Notes: generated from the sequence alone by a model not told the origin. 44,132 nucleotides of DNA from Dokdonella sp. (GCF_019634815.1 NZ_JAHCAP010000026.1:1-44132), one strand, 5' to 3'; numbered from the stretch's first letter, positions 27,309 to 36,854 are shown. Made by a program: numbers and translations.

Positions 27309-28208
27309 ATGGATCTGTCGCTCAAGCAGCGCCTGCTCGGCGCCGCCGTTCTGATTGCCCTGGCGGTGATTTTCGTGCCGATGTTCCTGTCCGGCAGCGG
27401 TCCGCGCCAGCCGGAGAAGATGGAAACGACCACCTTGTCGATTCCCCCGGTGCCTGAACGCGAGTTCCAGACCCGCGATCTCAGCGTCACGCCGCAAGCT
27501 GCGAACAGCGGCGAGCGTGTGGCCAGCGTCGATACCGCGACCGCGCCCAAGCCGGTCGATGCCACGCCAGGCACCACGCCAGCGGCGCCCGCGCCCCAGC
27601 CCGAGGCAAGCAAGGCCGAACCGCCCAAGCCAGCCGCGAGCAAGCCCGAGCTCGCCAAGCCGACGGCCGCGCGCGAAGAAGCCGGGATTGCCGCCAATGG
27701 CCGTTTCTATGTGCATCTGGGCGTTTACAGCTCGAACCGGAACGCGGCCGATCTGGTGGCGGCGCTCAAGAAGGGCGGCTTTGTCGCCTATTCCGAAGCG
27801 ACCGAATTCCAGGGCAAGCCCGCCGAGCGCGTGCGCGTGGGCCCATTCACCGACCGCGCCGCGGCCGAGGCGACGCGTCTGCGCATCAAGCGGTTCAAGC
27901 CGAGCGTGCCCGGCAGCGTGATCGAGAATGCCGATGATGCCCGCACCGATGCAGCCGCTTTGCCTGCGCACAAGGCCGGTGCATTCGCGGTGCAGCTGGG
28001 TGCGCTCAAGAGCGCCGAGGATGCCAACAAGCTGCGCGATCGCGTTCGCAATGCCGGCTTTGCCGCCTTCGTCGACAAGGTCAACAGCAACGGCACCACG
28101 CTTTGGCGCGTGCGCGCCGGCCCGGAAGTCGAGCGCGCCAAGGCCGAGAAGCTGCGCGACTCGATCAAGGACAAGCTCAAGCTCGACGGCATGATCGTGA
28201 CGCAGTGA
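27309..28208 (+). CDS. dedD: DedD-like cell-division protein with two SPOR repeats
   Basis: 299 residues. A short basic N-terminus and one membrane helix (about 8-27) are followed by a Pro/Ala/Lys-rich periplasmic linker (about 35-125). Two SPOR-like repeats then follow: about 132-208 (FYVHLGVYSS...VRVGPF) and about 225-299 (FAVQLGALKS...VRAGP). SPOR domains bind denuded peptidoglycan at the division septum, and E. coli DedD is a non-essential divisome protein with one SPOR domain. Position between folC and cvpA supports the name. The second repeat lacks the Phe after GP, so the two copies may not bind glycan equally. Confidence 0.9.
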   Translation: MDLSLKQRLLGAAVLIALAVIFVPMFLSGSGPRQPEKMETTTLSIPPVPEREFQTRDLSVTPQAANSGERVASVDTATAPKPVDATPGTTPAAPAPQPEASKAEPPKPAASKPELAKPTAAREEAGIAANGRFYVHLGVYSSNRNAADLVAALKKGGFVAYSEATEFQGKPAERVRVGPFTDRAAAEATRLRIKRFKPSVPGSVIENADDARTDAAALPAHKAGAFAVQLGALKSAEDANKLRDRVRNAGFAAFVDKVNSNGTTLWRVRAGPEVERAKAEKLRDSIKDKLKLDGMIVTQ

Positions 28209-28377
28209 GTGGCTTGGGCGGCGCCGATCAGGTGACACAAGCTTCATGGTCCTCGATGGCTGGGCGATTGGCCGGAATCCACGCGATGGTTCAAGCAAGA
28301 ACATCGGCAAATCCGAGCGCTGGCAAACGGGGCCGTGGCGGTGAGCGCGCGCGCCGCGTGTGGTCGCGGGTTGGGCC

Positions 28378-28932
28378 GTGAACTGGGTCGACATCGCCAT
28401 TCTCGCGGTGCTCGGCCTGTCGATGCTGATGGGTCTGTGGCGTGGACTGATCAGCGAGGTGCTGGCGCTGGTTATCTGGTTCTGCGCGTTCTGGTTCGCC
28501 TGGCTGCTCGGCCCGGCGCTGGCGCTGCGCCTGACCGAACACGTGCCGACGCCTTCGCTGCGCATCATGCTGGCTTACGTGCTGTGCTTCATCGCGGTGC
28601 TTGCGCTGGGCGCGATCGTGGCCTACATCCTGCGCAAGCTGATCGCCGGCAGTGGCCTGTCCGGCAGCGATCGCCTGCTGGGCATGGTGTTCGGCCTGGT
28701 GCGTGGTCTGGCGCTGGTCGTGCTGATCGTGTTCGTGCTCGGCGCGATGTTCAGGCAGGACCCGTGGTGGCAAGAATCACGGCTGCTGCCGACTTTCCAG
28801 CGTGGCGCCGACTGGCTGGCGGCGCGCCTGCCTGCCGAAGTCGCGCATTACCTCGAACCGGTGGAGAATCTCGTGCGCGACCCGCTCAAGGTGTTGCCGC
28901 AAGGGCCAGCCACCCAACCCCCATCCCATTGA
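28378..28932 (+). CDS. cvpA: CvpA family membrane protein
   Basis: 184 residues from the GTG at 28378, which makes the N-terminus ([11 protein letters not shown]) align with E. coli CvpA; a GTG at 28360 would add six residues. Four hydrophobic segments occupy about residues 3-125 and the C-terminal third is soluble. In E. coli, CvpA is needed for colicin V export and envelope stress tolerance and is co-transcribed with purF. Here purF starts 10 bases after the cvpA stop. The 169-bp gap upstream of it shows no obvious terminator. Confidence 0.9.
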   Translation: MNWVDIAILAVLGLSMLMGLWRGLISEVLALVIWFCAFWFAWLLGPALALRLTEHVPTPSLRIMLAYVLCFIAVLALGAIVAYILRKLIAGSGLSGSDRLLGMVFGLVRGLALVVLIVFVLGAMFRQDPWWQESRLLPTFQRGADWLAARLPAEVAHYLEPVENLVRDPLKVLPQGPATQPPSH

Positions 28933-28942
28933 AGTCATCACC

Positions 28943-30421
28943 ATGTGCGGAATCATCGGCATCGTCGGCAAATCCGAAGTCGCGGCGGCGCTCTACGACG
29001 CCTTGACCGTACTCCAGCATCGCGGTCAGGACGCCGCCGGCATTGCCACCCTCGACGGCAACCGGCTACGCCTGCACAAGGGCGCGGGGCTGGTGCGCGA
29101 CGTGTTCAACCACGACAGCATGCTGGCCCTGCGCGGCAATGTCGGCATCGGTCATTGCCGCTATCCGACCGCGGGTTCGGAAGGCTCGGCCGAGGCGCAG
29201 CCGCTGTACGTGAACTCGCCCTGCGGCATTGCGCTTGCCCACAATGGCAATCTCATCAACACCCAGGCGCTGCGTCGCGAGGTGTTCGAGGACGACCGCC
29301 GTCACGTCAACTCCGATTCGGATTCGGAAGTGCTGCTCAACGTGCTCGCGCACGAGCTGCAGATCCAGGACCGTCGCACGCTCACGCCCGACCACATCTT
29401 CAAGGCCGTCGCCGGCACCCACGCGCGTTGCGCCGGTGGCTACGCGGTGGTGGCGATGGTGCTCGGCTACGGCGTGCTCGCCTTCCGCGATCCGCATGGC
29501 ATCCGCCCGCTGGTGCTCGGCGAGCGCGATACCGCCAGCGGCAAGGAGTATGCGGTCGCTTCCGAATCGGTGGCACTGGACATCCTCGGCTTTCGCCTGC
29601 TGCGCGATATCGCGCCGGGCGAGGCGGTCCTGCTCACGCTCGATGGCCAGTTGCATGCGCGGCATTGCGCCGAACCGGCATTGCACGCGCCGTGCATTTT
29701 CGAGTACGTCTATCTGGCACGGCCTGATTCGATGATCGAGGATGTGTCGGTGTACAAGGCGCGCCTGCGCATGGGTGAGAAACTCGGCGAGAAGATCCTG
29801 CGCGAGATGCCTGATCACGACATCGACGCGGTGATCCCGATTCCCGACACCTCACGCACCGCGGCCGGCCCGCTGGCGCAGATTCTCGGCGTGCCGGTGC
29901 GCGAGGGTTTCGTCAAGAACCGCTACATCGGCCGCACCTTCATCATGCCCGGACAGAGCGAAAGGCTGAAGTCGGTGCGTCGCAAGCTCAATCCGATCGG
30001 CCTGGAGTTCCGACGCAAGAACGTGCTGCTGGTCGATGACTCGATCGTGCGTGGCACCACGTCGAAGCAAATCATCCAGATGGCGCGGGATGCAGGGGCG
30101 CGCAAGGTCTACCTTGCCTCGGCGGCGCCGCCGGTGCGCTTCCCCAACATTTACGGCATCGACATGCCGGCTACCGCCGAGTTGGTTGCGCATGGCCGCA
30201 GCGTCGAGGAAATCGAGCGCATCCTCGGTGCCGACAAACTGATCTACCAGGATCTCGAAGACCTGATCTGGGCAGTGCGTGACGGCAACGAAAACCTGGA
30301 AGCCTTCGATACCTCGTGCTTCTCCGGTGAATACGTGACCGGTGTCGAGCCGACCTATCTGGCCGACCTGGAGTTCATGCGTTCCGATGATGCCAAGGCC
30401 AAGCGCCGCGTGATCAGTTGA
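28943..30421 (+). CDS. purF: Amidophosphoribosyltransferase
   Basis: 492 residues; the first committed step of purine synthesis (PRPP plus glutamine to phosphoribosylamine). The protein begins MCGIIGIVG, so Cys2 becomes the N-terminal glutaminase nucleophile with no propeptide, as in E. coli. LAHNGNLIN and HRGQDAAGI are in the glutaminase domain. The PRPP-binding loop [11 protein letters not shown] lies in the C-terminal phosphoribosyltransferase domain. The length is close to the E. coli enzyme. No PurR-type operator was identified upstream. Confidence 0.97.
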   Translation: MCGIIGIVGKSEVAAALYDALTVLQHRGQDAAGIATLDGNRLRLHKGAGLVRDVFNHDSMLALRGNVGIGHCRYPTAGSEGSAEAQPLYVNSPCGIALAHNGNLINTQALRREVFEDDRRHVNSDSDSEVLLNVLAHELQIQDRRTLTPDHIFKAVAGTHARCAGGYAVVAMVLGYGVLAFRDPHGIRPLVLGERDTASGKEYAVASESVALDILGFRLLRDIAPGEAVLLTLDGQLHARHCAEPALHAPCIFEYVYLARPDSMIEDVSVYKARLRMGEKLGEKILREMPDHDIDAVIPIPDTSRTAAGPLAQILGVPVREGFVKNRYIGRTFIMPGQSERLKSVRRKLNPIGLEFRRKNVLLVDDSIVRGTTSKQIIQMARDAGARKVYLASAAPPVRFPNIYGIDMPATAELVAHGRSVEEIERILGADKLIYQDLEDLIWAVRDGNENLEAFDTSCFSGEYVTGVEPTYLADLEFMRSDDAKAKRRVIS

Positions 30422-30494
30422 TGTGGCTGGATCGCCGCGGCTGGCGGGCGCCGACCGCGTCACGCATTCACGCACGTATGGTTGATCGCCGCGC

Positions 30495-31376
30495 ATGAGT
30501 GTGGTTCCTTTGCAGTTTCGGCAGGACGCGTCGCGTCCGCCTGACGGAGAGCGCGAGGCGGCCATGGTTGGCGCGACGGATACGGTGTTTGCTGCCGCTG
30601 CGGCGTGTCTGGCCTGCGATGAAGTCGCAGCCAAGCTTGCGCTCACCCATGCGGCCGCGCGCGATTTCGCGATCGGCCGGCTCGCGCTTGGCGAGACACC
30701 GGCGGTGACGGCGATCGTGGCGCCCGGACGCCCGCCGCGCCCGCGATTGGTGTCGCCGCGCGAATTGGCCCAGCGCGGGCTGGGCACGCGGGAAGGCCGT
30801 GCGGCGCTCGTGCATGCCGTGGCCCACATCGAATTCAATGCGATCAACCTCGCCTGGGATGCGGTCTACCGCTTCCGCGGCATGCCGGCCGAGTTCTATG
30901 CCGACTGGGTTCGCGTCGCCGACGACGAGGCGCGCCATTTCTCGATGATTGCCGCGCGGCTCGAGCAACTGGGTCATCGTTATGGCGATTTCGATGCCCA
31001 CGATGGCTTGTGGGAAATGGCAACGCGCACCGCTGACTCCTGCCTTGCGCGCATGGCGTTGGTGCCGCGGGTGCTCGAGGCGCGCGGGCTCGATGTCACG
31101 CCGGGCATGATCGAGCGCCTGCGCAGTGTCGGCGATCTCGACACCGTGGCCGTGCTTGAAGTCATCCTCGCCGAGGAAGTTGCACATGTCGCCGCGGGCT
31201 CGCGCTGGTTCGATTGGTGCTGCGCGCGGGCAGGAGTCGAGCCGCAGGCGACTTTCCTCGAACTCATTGGCCGTCACATGCGCGGCAGTCTGCGCGGGCC
31301 GTTCAACCACGGAGCGCGCCTGCGCGCAGGCTTCAGCGCTGCCGAGCTGGCGCAACTCGAAGGGCTGGGCGGCTGA
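30495..31376 (+). CDS. DUF455 family ferritin-like protein
   Basis: 293 residues. Helical, with paired Glu/His motifs spaced like a ferritin-type metal site: AHIEFNAINLAWDA, DDEARHFSMIAARLE and LAEEVAHVAAGSRW. DUF455 proteins are widespread but have no settled function; a di-metal centre is inferred from these motifs. The ATG at 30495 has no clear ribosome site. An in-frame ATG at 30564, with GAGG 6 bases upstream, is a serious alternative and would shorten the protein by 23 residues. Its TGA overlaps the ATG of the next gene (TGATG), so it is co-translated with the two membrane-protein genes that follow. Confidence 0.86.
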   Translation: MSVVPLQFRQDASRPPDGEREAAMVGATDTVFAAAAACLACDEVAAKLALTHAAARDFAIGRLALGETPAVTAIVAPGRPPRPRLVSPRELAQRGLGTREGRAALVHAVAHIEFNAINLAWDAVYRFRGMPAEFYADWVRVADDEARHFSMIAARLEQLGHRYGDFDAHDGLWEMATRTADSCLARMALVPRVLEARGLDVTPGMIERLRSVGDLDTVAVLEVILAEEVAHVAAGSRWFDWCCARAGVEPQATFLELIGRHMRGSLRGPFNHGARLRAGFSAAELAQLEGLGG

Positions 31377-32560
31377 TGGCGAGCACCATTCGCGTCGCGG
31401 TGTTTGGCGCGGCTGTACTGGCCGCGTGGTTGCTGCTGTTGCTGCTGGTGGCCGGCGCGCGCTGGAGCATGCCCGTGCAGGGCGAACATCGGGTGTTTCA
31501 TGGCAGTCGTTTCCAGCCGGTGTTCGGTGATGCCGAGCCGCTCGGGCAGGATTTGCGCATCCTTGCACCCAATGCGGATTTTTCGGCCCTGCAAACCGCC
31601 GTGGTGCCCGATCTGGATGCCGCGCGCTTTCCACTGCTCAGTTACCGCATTGATGATTTTCCGCGCACGCTCGAGCTGTCGCTGGTGTTTCGCCGCGCCG
31701 ACGGCAAGGATGTGGAAACGATTTCACTGCCCAGGCCGAGCGCCGGCGCCACCGTCAGCGTCGACCTGTCCGGCGTGGCTGCCTGGCGCGGTCAGATCAG
31801 CGAGATCGGTTTTGCCCAGTTTCCGGTTGCGCAGCTGGTACCCGTACAGGATGCGTTTCGACCGTTCACGCTGCGCACGGCGACATTGGCGGCGGCGTCG
31901 TGGCAAGGGCAGATCGAGGCGCTCGCCAGCGCCTGGTTTGCGCACACACCGTGGCAGCTGGTTTCGGTCAGTGCGATCGGGCCGAGCGAAATCGGCGACA
32001 AGTCGCCGCATGGCTTGCGGCCGCCGCTCGTCGCCGCGCTTGCCTTGGCGATTGCGGCGATCCTGGCCTGGTTGATCCTCGGCCTGCGCGGTCGCGCATG
32101 GATGCGTTTCGTCGCGATCGGCTGCGGCATCGCATGGCTGGCGCTGGATCTGTGCTGGTTGCGCGATCTCGATTACAAGCGGCGCACCGATCAGGATGTC
32201 TGGGGCAGCAGCGCATTGGCGCAGCGTCAATCGCACGTTGCCGATGGCGAGCTGATCAGGGCCGCCGGGCAACTCAAGCATCTGCTGCGCGACGAGCCGA
32301 GCGGACGACACATCCTGCTCAGTTCCCTTTCGCCCTATGTCGCGATCCGTCTTGCCTATCACGCCGCGCCGCTCAACGTCGGCGTTGCCGCGGCCTTGCC
32401 CGGACGCGGACTGCCCAAAGGCACGATCATTGCCCGCTACGACATGCCCGCAGCCTTCAGCAACGGGATGCTGAGCTTTGGTGGTCAGCAATTTCATGCC
32501 GAGGTCCTTGAAGAGGACGCACGCCTTGCGGTGTATCGCGTGCTGGGGCCTTCGCGATGA
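31376..32560 (+). CDS. Conserved membrane protein of unknown function, surface-glycan context
   Basis: 394 residues. One N-terminal membrane helix (about 5-28), an extracytoplasmic beta-rich domain (about 30-220), two further helices (about 222-242 and 248-266) and a C-terminal domain of about 125 residues. I do not recognise a named domain. The start overlaps the DUF455 stop and the end overlaps the next membrane-protein gene (ATGA), so the three are translationally coupled. Neighbouring glycosyltransferase genes suggest a part in envelope polysaccharide or lipid-linked sugar chemistry, which is inference from context only. Confidence 0.75.
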   Translation: MASTIRVAVFGAAVLAAWLLLLLLVAGARWSMPVQGEHRVFHGSRFQPVFGDAEPLGQDLRILAPNADFSALQTAVVPDLDAARFPLLSYRIDDFPRTLELSLVFRRADGKDVETISLPRPSAGATVSVDLSGVAAWRGQISEIGFAQFPVAQLVPVQDAFRPFTLRTATLAAASWQGQIEALASAWFAHTPWQLVSVSAIGPSEIGDKSPHGLRPPLVAALALAIAAILAWLILGLRGRAWMRFVAIGCGIAWLALDLCWLRDLDYKRRTDQDVWGSSALAQRQSHVADGELIRAAGQLKHLLRDEPSGRHILLSSLSPYVAIRLAYHAAPLNVGVAAALPGRGLPKGTIIARYDMPAAFSNGMLSFGGQQFHAEVLEEDARLAVYRVLGPSR

Positions 32561-33996
32561 GCGCCGCAGCCTTGTTCAGTGTGTGGGCTGCAACGCTCCT
32601 GCTTGGCAGTGGTGCGTGGATCGCGCTCGCCGGCTGGCCGCGACGTGCAGCCGAGCGCTGGTGTGCGCTTGGCGGCGGATGGATGCTCGGCGCGGTGCTG
32701 TGCGCCATGCTCGTGCGCGTGCTCGCCGCCGGTGATCTGGCCAGGGCCTTGCCGCGTGTCGCACCTACCGCAGTCATTGCCGGCTTGATGCTGTGGATGT
32801 TGGCGTGGACGCAGCACAAGCGCATGCCCGTCGCACCCGATACCCCCGCGACTTGGCGCACCACGCCCGGAAATCGGCTCTGGATCGCATTTGCGCTGGC
32901 CCTGTTGTGCTGGCGCGTCGGCCTTTTGTTCGAAGACATCCTGCTGCACCCGATCCTGCCTTGGGATGCATGGGCGGTCTGGCTCGCCAAGGCCAAGGTC
33001 TGGGTGCTGGCCGGGCGCATCGAGCCATCGGTGTCCTTCGAGACGTGGATTGCGCAGAGCGCATCGGCGACCCGTACCGGCGTCGCCTGGCTCTACCCCG
33101 AGCTGGTGTCCTGGGTCGCAGTCTGGTTTGCGGCGGGCGTGTACTGGATCGAGCCGCTGGTTGGTCTGGCCTGGTTGGGTCTGGGTGTATCCCTGCTTGC
33201 GTTGCAATACGGCAATTGGCGCGCGCTTGGCGTGCGTCCGCTGCTGGCTGCGACCGGTGCCTATGCCTTGGGCTCGTTGCCGCTGTTCGATGCCCATGTG
33301 GCGCTGGGCGGGTATGCCGATCTGTGGGTCGCCGCGGTACTCGCGCTCGGAGCGCATGCCTGGTTGCGCTGGTCGCTCGGCGAGCGGCGCCAACTCGCCT
33401 TCGTCGCGCTTGCGATCGTGCTGCTGCCGATGATCAAGCTCGAAGGAGCCGCCTGGAGCATCCTGCTCGGCGTGGCTTGCGTGTTTCGCGCCTTGCCCCG
33501 GCGCTTGCAGGTGCGGCGCTTCGCGATCGGCTTCGTGGTGCTGGTGGCGCTGGTGCTGGCATCGATTGCCCTGGGGGTATCGTGGATCGGCGTGGCGCGA
33601 CGCTATCTCGACAGCGGCCGATTTTTCGATCTCGGCCAGATCGGCAGCTCGGCGACGGCGCTTGCCGCGGCGCTGTGGGCACAGTGGAACTGGAATCTGC
33701 TGTGGTTCGTTCTGCCGGCGGTGCTGGTCGGCAACTTCCGGCGCTGGTCGACCTCACCAATGACGCGGCGAATGGCGGCTTTCGTCGCCCTGCCTTTTGC
33801 GGTGATGCTCGGTTTGTTTCTTTTCACCACCGCGGCGCGTTACGCGCAGAGCTATTCGGCGGTCAATCGCCTGCTGCTGCAGATCACGCCCTTGCTGGTG
33901 AGCCTGCTGGTGCTCGCGGTGACTACGCCGGATCGTGCAGCCAAGGCATGCGGGGCCGATCAAGCCGGTGCCGATGCCCCGAGGGCCGCGGAGTAG
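32557..33996 (+). CDS. Polytopic membrane protein, possible GT-C-type glycosyltransferase
   Basis: 479 residues with about ten or more hydrophobic helices. A conserved-looking acidic/aromatic stretch (LPWDAWAVWLAKAKVW, near residue 130) resembles the segment after the first long loop of lipid-linked-sugar GT-C transferases, where an Asp is catalytic. That assignment is tentative. It overlaps the preceding gene by 4 bases. Its last 37 bases overlap the end of the convergent GT4 gene, and the C-terminal CGADQAGADAPRAAE tail is probably non-conserved sequence in that overlap. Confidence 0.72.
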   Translation: MSAAALFSVWAATLLLGSGAWIALAGWPRRAAERWCALGGGWMLGAVLCAMLVRVLAAGDLARALPRVAPTAVIAGLMLWMLAWTQHKRMPVAPDTPATWRTTPGNRLWIAFALALLCWRVGLLFEDILLHPILPWDAWAVWLAKAKVWVLAGRIEPSVSFETWIAQSASATRTGVAWLYPELVSWVAVWFAAGVYWIEPLVGLAWLGLGVSLLALQYGNWRALGVRPLLAATGAYALGSLPLFDAHVALGGYADLWVAAVLALGAHAWLRWSLGERRQLAFVALAIVLLPMIKLEGAAWSILLGVACVFRALPRRLQVRRFAIGFVVLVALVLASIALGVSWIGVARRYLDSGRFFDLGQIGSSATALAAALWAQWNWNLLWFVLPAVLVGNFRRWSTSPMTRRMAAFVALPFAVMLGLFLFTTAARYAQSYSAVNRLLLQITPLLVSLLVLAVTTPDRAAKACGADQAGADAPRAAE

Positions 33997-35108
33997 AGAC
34001 GGCGCGTGGCATCGCCCGAATGGGCGAGCGTGAAGTGATCCGTCCAGCGTGCGCGTCCGGCCGCACCGAAGCGTGTGCGCATGCCGGCATCATCGAAGCG
34101 CGCAAGTGCAGCGGCGAGCGCAGCGGCGTCATCGGGCGGCACGAGCAAACCGCTCTCGCCGTCGGCAATCACACTGGCCACCCCCGAACCGGGAATGGCG
34201 CTCGCAACCACGGGCAGCCCGGCGCGCATGGCTTCGAGCAGCACCAGACCGAAGGCCTCGCCGCGATCGCGCGAGGGCAGCACGAACACCTCGGCGCCGG
34301 CGTAGGCCTGCGCGAGGCTCGCATCATCCACATCACCGGCAAAGGCCACGCGCGCCGACACGCCGCGTGCCTGTGCCTGGGCACGCAGCTGTGTCTCGCA
34401 GTCGCCCGCGCCGATCAGCAGCAGGCGATCCTCGCTGCGCGCGACGAGCGCGTCGATGAGCACGTCGAAGCCCTTGTAGCGACTCAGGCGCCCAACCGCG
34501 AGCAAGCGCAGGCCCTCGCCGGCCGGCCAGGATCCTGGATGGCCTTCGACGCGCGCTTCATCGGCAATTCCCAACGGAATCACCTGTGTCTTGCTGCGCC
34601 ACGGTGCCAGCGCCAGGCTCGCATCGAGATAGGCCTGCGAAGTCGCAATCACCGCCTGCGCACGGGCCAGCAGCGCCTGCTCGAATGGACGATAGGCACG
34701 GTATCCGACACGCAAGCGCCAATCGGGCGCATCGGGTGGCACGTCGGCATGCCAGTGCACGATCCACGGCAGTCGCCGTGCCGCTGGCAGCGCCAGGGCA
34801 AGAAAGCAGGAAGGATTGGGCAGGTGCAGATGCAGGAGTTCGGGCTTGAACTCGCGCAGCACGCGCATGAATTGCCAAGGCAGGGCGGGGCTGAGCGGCG
34901 TGTACACCGGCGCCGCCACGCAGCCGCTGCGGTAGACCGTCACGCCGTTGAGCGTTTCCCGCGTGGAGCGCCACCGTCCAGGCCGTGCATGCACGAGGGC
35001 GGCAACCGCATCGCCCTGTGCGCTGCAGTATTCGGCCAGCGCCTGGGTGTGTCGTTCGATGCCGCCGCGCTCGGGCGCGTAGTACTTGCCAAGGTGCAGG
35101 ATGCGCAT
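33960..35108 (-). CDS. Family 4 glycosyltransferase (GT-B fold)
   Basis: 382 residues beginning MRILHLGKYYAPERGGIERH, the typical GT4 N-terminus with the Gly-rich acceptor loop. The C-terminal nucleotide-sugar site has the E-x7-E motif in EAFGLVLLEAMRAGLPVVAS. These enzymes transfer a sugar from a nucleotide donor in the cytoplasm, usually to a lipid-linked or polysaccharide acceptor. It follows DUF2304 by 13 bp and is last in a three-gene minus-strand group with GT2 and DUF2304. Donor and acceptor are not deducible. Confidence 0.93.
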   Translation of the reverse strand: MRILHLGKYYAPERGGIERHTQALAEYCSAQGDAVAALVHARPGRWRSTRETLNGVTVYRSGCVAAPVYTPLSPALPWQFMRVLREFKPELLHLHLPNPSCFLALALPAARRLPWIVHWHADVPPDAPDWRLRVGYRAYRPFEQALLARAQAVIATSQAYLDASLALAPWRSKTQVIPLGIADEARVEGHPGSWPAGEGLRLLAVGRLSRYKGFDVLIDALVARSEDRLLLIGAGDCETQLRAQAQARGVSARVAFAGDVDDASLAQAYAGAEVFVLPSRDRGEAFGLVLLEAMRAGLPVVASAIPGSGVASVIADGESGLLVPPDDAAALAAALARFDDAGMRTRFGAAGRARWTDHFTLAHSGDATRRLYSAALGASAPA

Positions 35109-35121
35109 GCGCCCGCGCTGC

Positions 35122-35502
35122 TCAGTCGGGATCGTCGTCGCGCGCCGCGGGCGGCAGACTGCCGCCGAGGCGATCGAGTTCCAGCTCGAGGATCGCCAGT
35201 TTCTGGGTCAGGCGCCGCAACTGGCGCTCCTGGCGCGATCGGTCGATGTCGAGCTTGAGCAGGCGGATCAGGATCAGCGCGACGGCAACGATGATCGGCA
35301 GCACCGGCGGATAGAAGATGCCGGTGAGGTTGCCCATCCACACCACCAACTGCGGGAACACGCCGAGCAAGAAGGTGGCCGCGGCGACACCAAGCCACCA
35401 CAGGGCATATGGTCCGTGCAGGTGGTCGCGGCGCACGAGGAACAGGATCGCCCCCGCGATGGCCACGCCGAGTATTGCCGAAGTGATCTGACCGCTCAGC
35501 AT
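35122..35502 (-). CDS. DUF2304 small membrane protein
   Basis: 126 residues with three hydrophobic helices (about 5-22, 33-52 and 62-83), followed by a charged amphipathic coiled-coil-like tail (RQERQLRRLTQKLAILELEL) and an acidic end. DUF2304 proteins are commonly found next to GT2 glycosyltransferases, as here, where the start overlaps the GT2 gene by 7 bases. A role in anchoring or assisting the glycosyltransferase is a reasonable inference; none is demonstrated by the sequence. Confidence 0.82.
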   Translation of the reverse strand: MLSGQITSAILGVAIAGAILFLVRRDHLHGPYALWWLGVAAATFLLGVFPQLVVWMGNLTGIFYPPVLPIIVAVALILIRLLKLDIDRSRQERQLRRLTQKLAILELELDRLGGSLPPAARDDDPD

Positions 35503-36239
35503 GAGGCTCGTGTCCTGCGCGTGGAGCGCGAGGTGCGGCGGCCGGCGTCGAGCCGCGACAGGCACAGCACCGTGGTGTGGGCCATGTAGCTCGCCACCAC
35601 GGGCCACGACGCGAAGACCCGCGAGTGTCCCGCGCGCCGCTCGCGCATCGGCACCGGAGTTTCCTCGATGCGCAGGCCCTTGCGGGCGAGCAGCATGAGC
35701 ACGCCGATGTCCTGGTAATCGAGCAGGCTCGCATCGGGACCGGCCAGCAGCTCGATCGCGCGGCGGTCGTAAAGGCGCAGGCCCGAAGTGAGATCGGCGA
35801 TCCGCAGCCCGGTGAGCAGGCGCAGATACCACCAGGCGACGCGCTTGGCGCGGCTCAGGCGCTCGACGCAGGTGCCGATCACGACATCGGCGCCGTGCGC
35901 AGCCTGGGTTGCGAACAGGGTGGGCAGGGTCTCGGGCAGGTGCTGGCCATCGGCGTCGAGCGCGATCACGCTGGCATAGCCATGTCGGAATGCATAGCGG
36001 ATCCCGGTCTGGGTGGCGCCCCAGGCACCAAGGCCCAGTGGCAAGCGCAGCGTGACCGCGCCAGCTTCGGCCGCGCGCGCCCGGGTGTCGTCGCTGCTGG
36101 CATCGTCGATGACGAGCACATCGCAGCCCAGCGCCTGCCGCACGCCGGCCACGACCTCGGCGACGCTCGCGCCTTCGTTGCGCGCGGGAATCACCGCGAG
36201 ACAGCGCGCGGCGTTGGATGATGGCGGGATCGAAGCCAC
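35496..36239 (-). CDS. Family 2 glycosyltransferase (dolichyl-phosphate mannosyltransferase-like)
   Basis: 247 residues from the GTG at 36239, which gives the usual short lead-in to AVIPARNEG; a further GTG at 36314 would add 25 unlikely residues. GT-A fold motifs: VIDDASSDDT, the donor-site LDADGQH (DXD) and the LTSGLRLYDRRAIELL region typical of polyprenyl-phosphate glycosyltransferases. No C-terminal membrane helices are present; the overlapping DUF2304 membrane protein may supply them. It is first of the GT2-DUF2304-GT4 group. REP palindromes begin about 100 bp upstream. Confidence 0.9.
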   Translation of the reverse strand: MASIPPSSNAARCLAVIPARNEGASVAEVVAGVRQALGCDVLVIDDASSDDTRARAAEAGAVTLRLPLGLGAWGATQTGIRYAFRHGYASVIALDADGQHLPETLPTLFATQAAHGADVVIGTCVERLSRAKRVAWWYLRLLTGLRIADLTSGLRLYDRRAIELLAGPDASLLDYQDIGVLMLLARKGLRIEETPVPMRERRAGHSRVFASWPVVASYMAHTTVLCLSRLDAGRRTSRSTRRTRASC

Positions 36240-36337
36240 GAGGCAGGGCGGAAGAACAGGGACCGCGATTCTCGCGGCTCGCCGTGGGGCGGTCAAATCA
36301 GCGCGTTCGTCCACGCGTTGCGCACAGCTTCGCGTGG

Positions 36338-36762
36338 CTTGTAGAGCCGAGCTCGCTCGGCTCGTGACGTTCGAGCTTGCCCGGCCTGGTTCGCGCGATT
36401 GTGTAGGAGGGCCGGCAGGCCCGACCGGCCGCCGGGGAGCGGAGCAAGCTCCGCTCTACGAAGGTGGGTTTGTCTATACGCGTGTGCTTGGCGCGCGGCG
36501 CTCTTGTAGAGCCGAGCTCGCTCGGCTCGTGACGTTCGAGCTTGCCCGGCCTGGTTCGCGCGCTTGTGTAGGAGGGCCGGCAGGCCCGACCGGCCGCCGG
36601 GGAGCGGAGCAAGCTCCGCTCTACGAAGGCGCGTCTTGTAGAGCCGAGCTCGCTCGGCTCGGGCCGCGAAAGAACAAGGGCAACGGAGCAAGCTCCGCTC
36701 TACGGGGCGCGTTTTGTAGAGCCGAGCTCGCTCGGCTCGTGACGTTCGAGCTCGCTCGGCTC
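36338..36762. repeat. REP palindrome array A (GTAG type)
   Basis: Dense array of short hairpins beginning GTAG. Forward units start at 36341, 36506, 36638 and 36716 (GTAG, then a 9-bp stem GAGCCGAGC / GCTCGGCTC with a 2-base loop). Two units of a second type (GTAGGAGGGCC..GGCCCGACC) start at 36403 and 36568. Inverted units ending CTAC are at 36437-36459, 36602-36624 and 36684-36703 (stem GAGCGGAGC). Blocks 36338-36464 and 36503-36629 are 127-bp direct repeats differing at one base that I could find. A partial unit ends the array near 36762. This matches REP/BIME-type elements of Xanthomonadales. No RAYT transposase is present nearby. Confidence 0.88.
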
Positions 36763-36817
36763 GGGCCGCGTAAGGGTCATCGTGTTCCCCGGCAACGGCT
36801 CATGGGAATGAAACATG

Positions 36818-36827
36818 TGTTATAACA
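36818..36827. promoter_or_regulatory. Palindromic operator/-10 candidate of the antitoxin-toxin operon
   Basis: TGTTATAACA, a perfect 10-bp palindrome in an AT-rich patch 28 bp before the antitoxin ATG. It overlaps a plausible -10 (TATAAC). AbrB/MazE-type antitoxins often repress their own promoter by binding such sites; that link is inferred. Confidence 0.4.
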
Positions 36828-36854
36828 ACCCAAGAACCACACTGGAGCACCTCC

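Noticed and set aside
36338..36762. Regularly spaced palindromes resembling a CRISPR array.
   Set aside because: Units alternate orientation, have unequal spacing and recurring linkers instead of unique spacers, and start with GTAG. They are REP-type elements; no cas genes are present.
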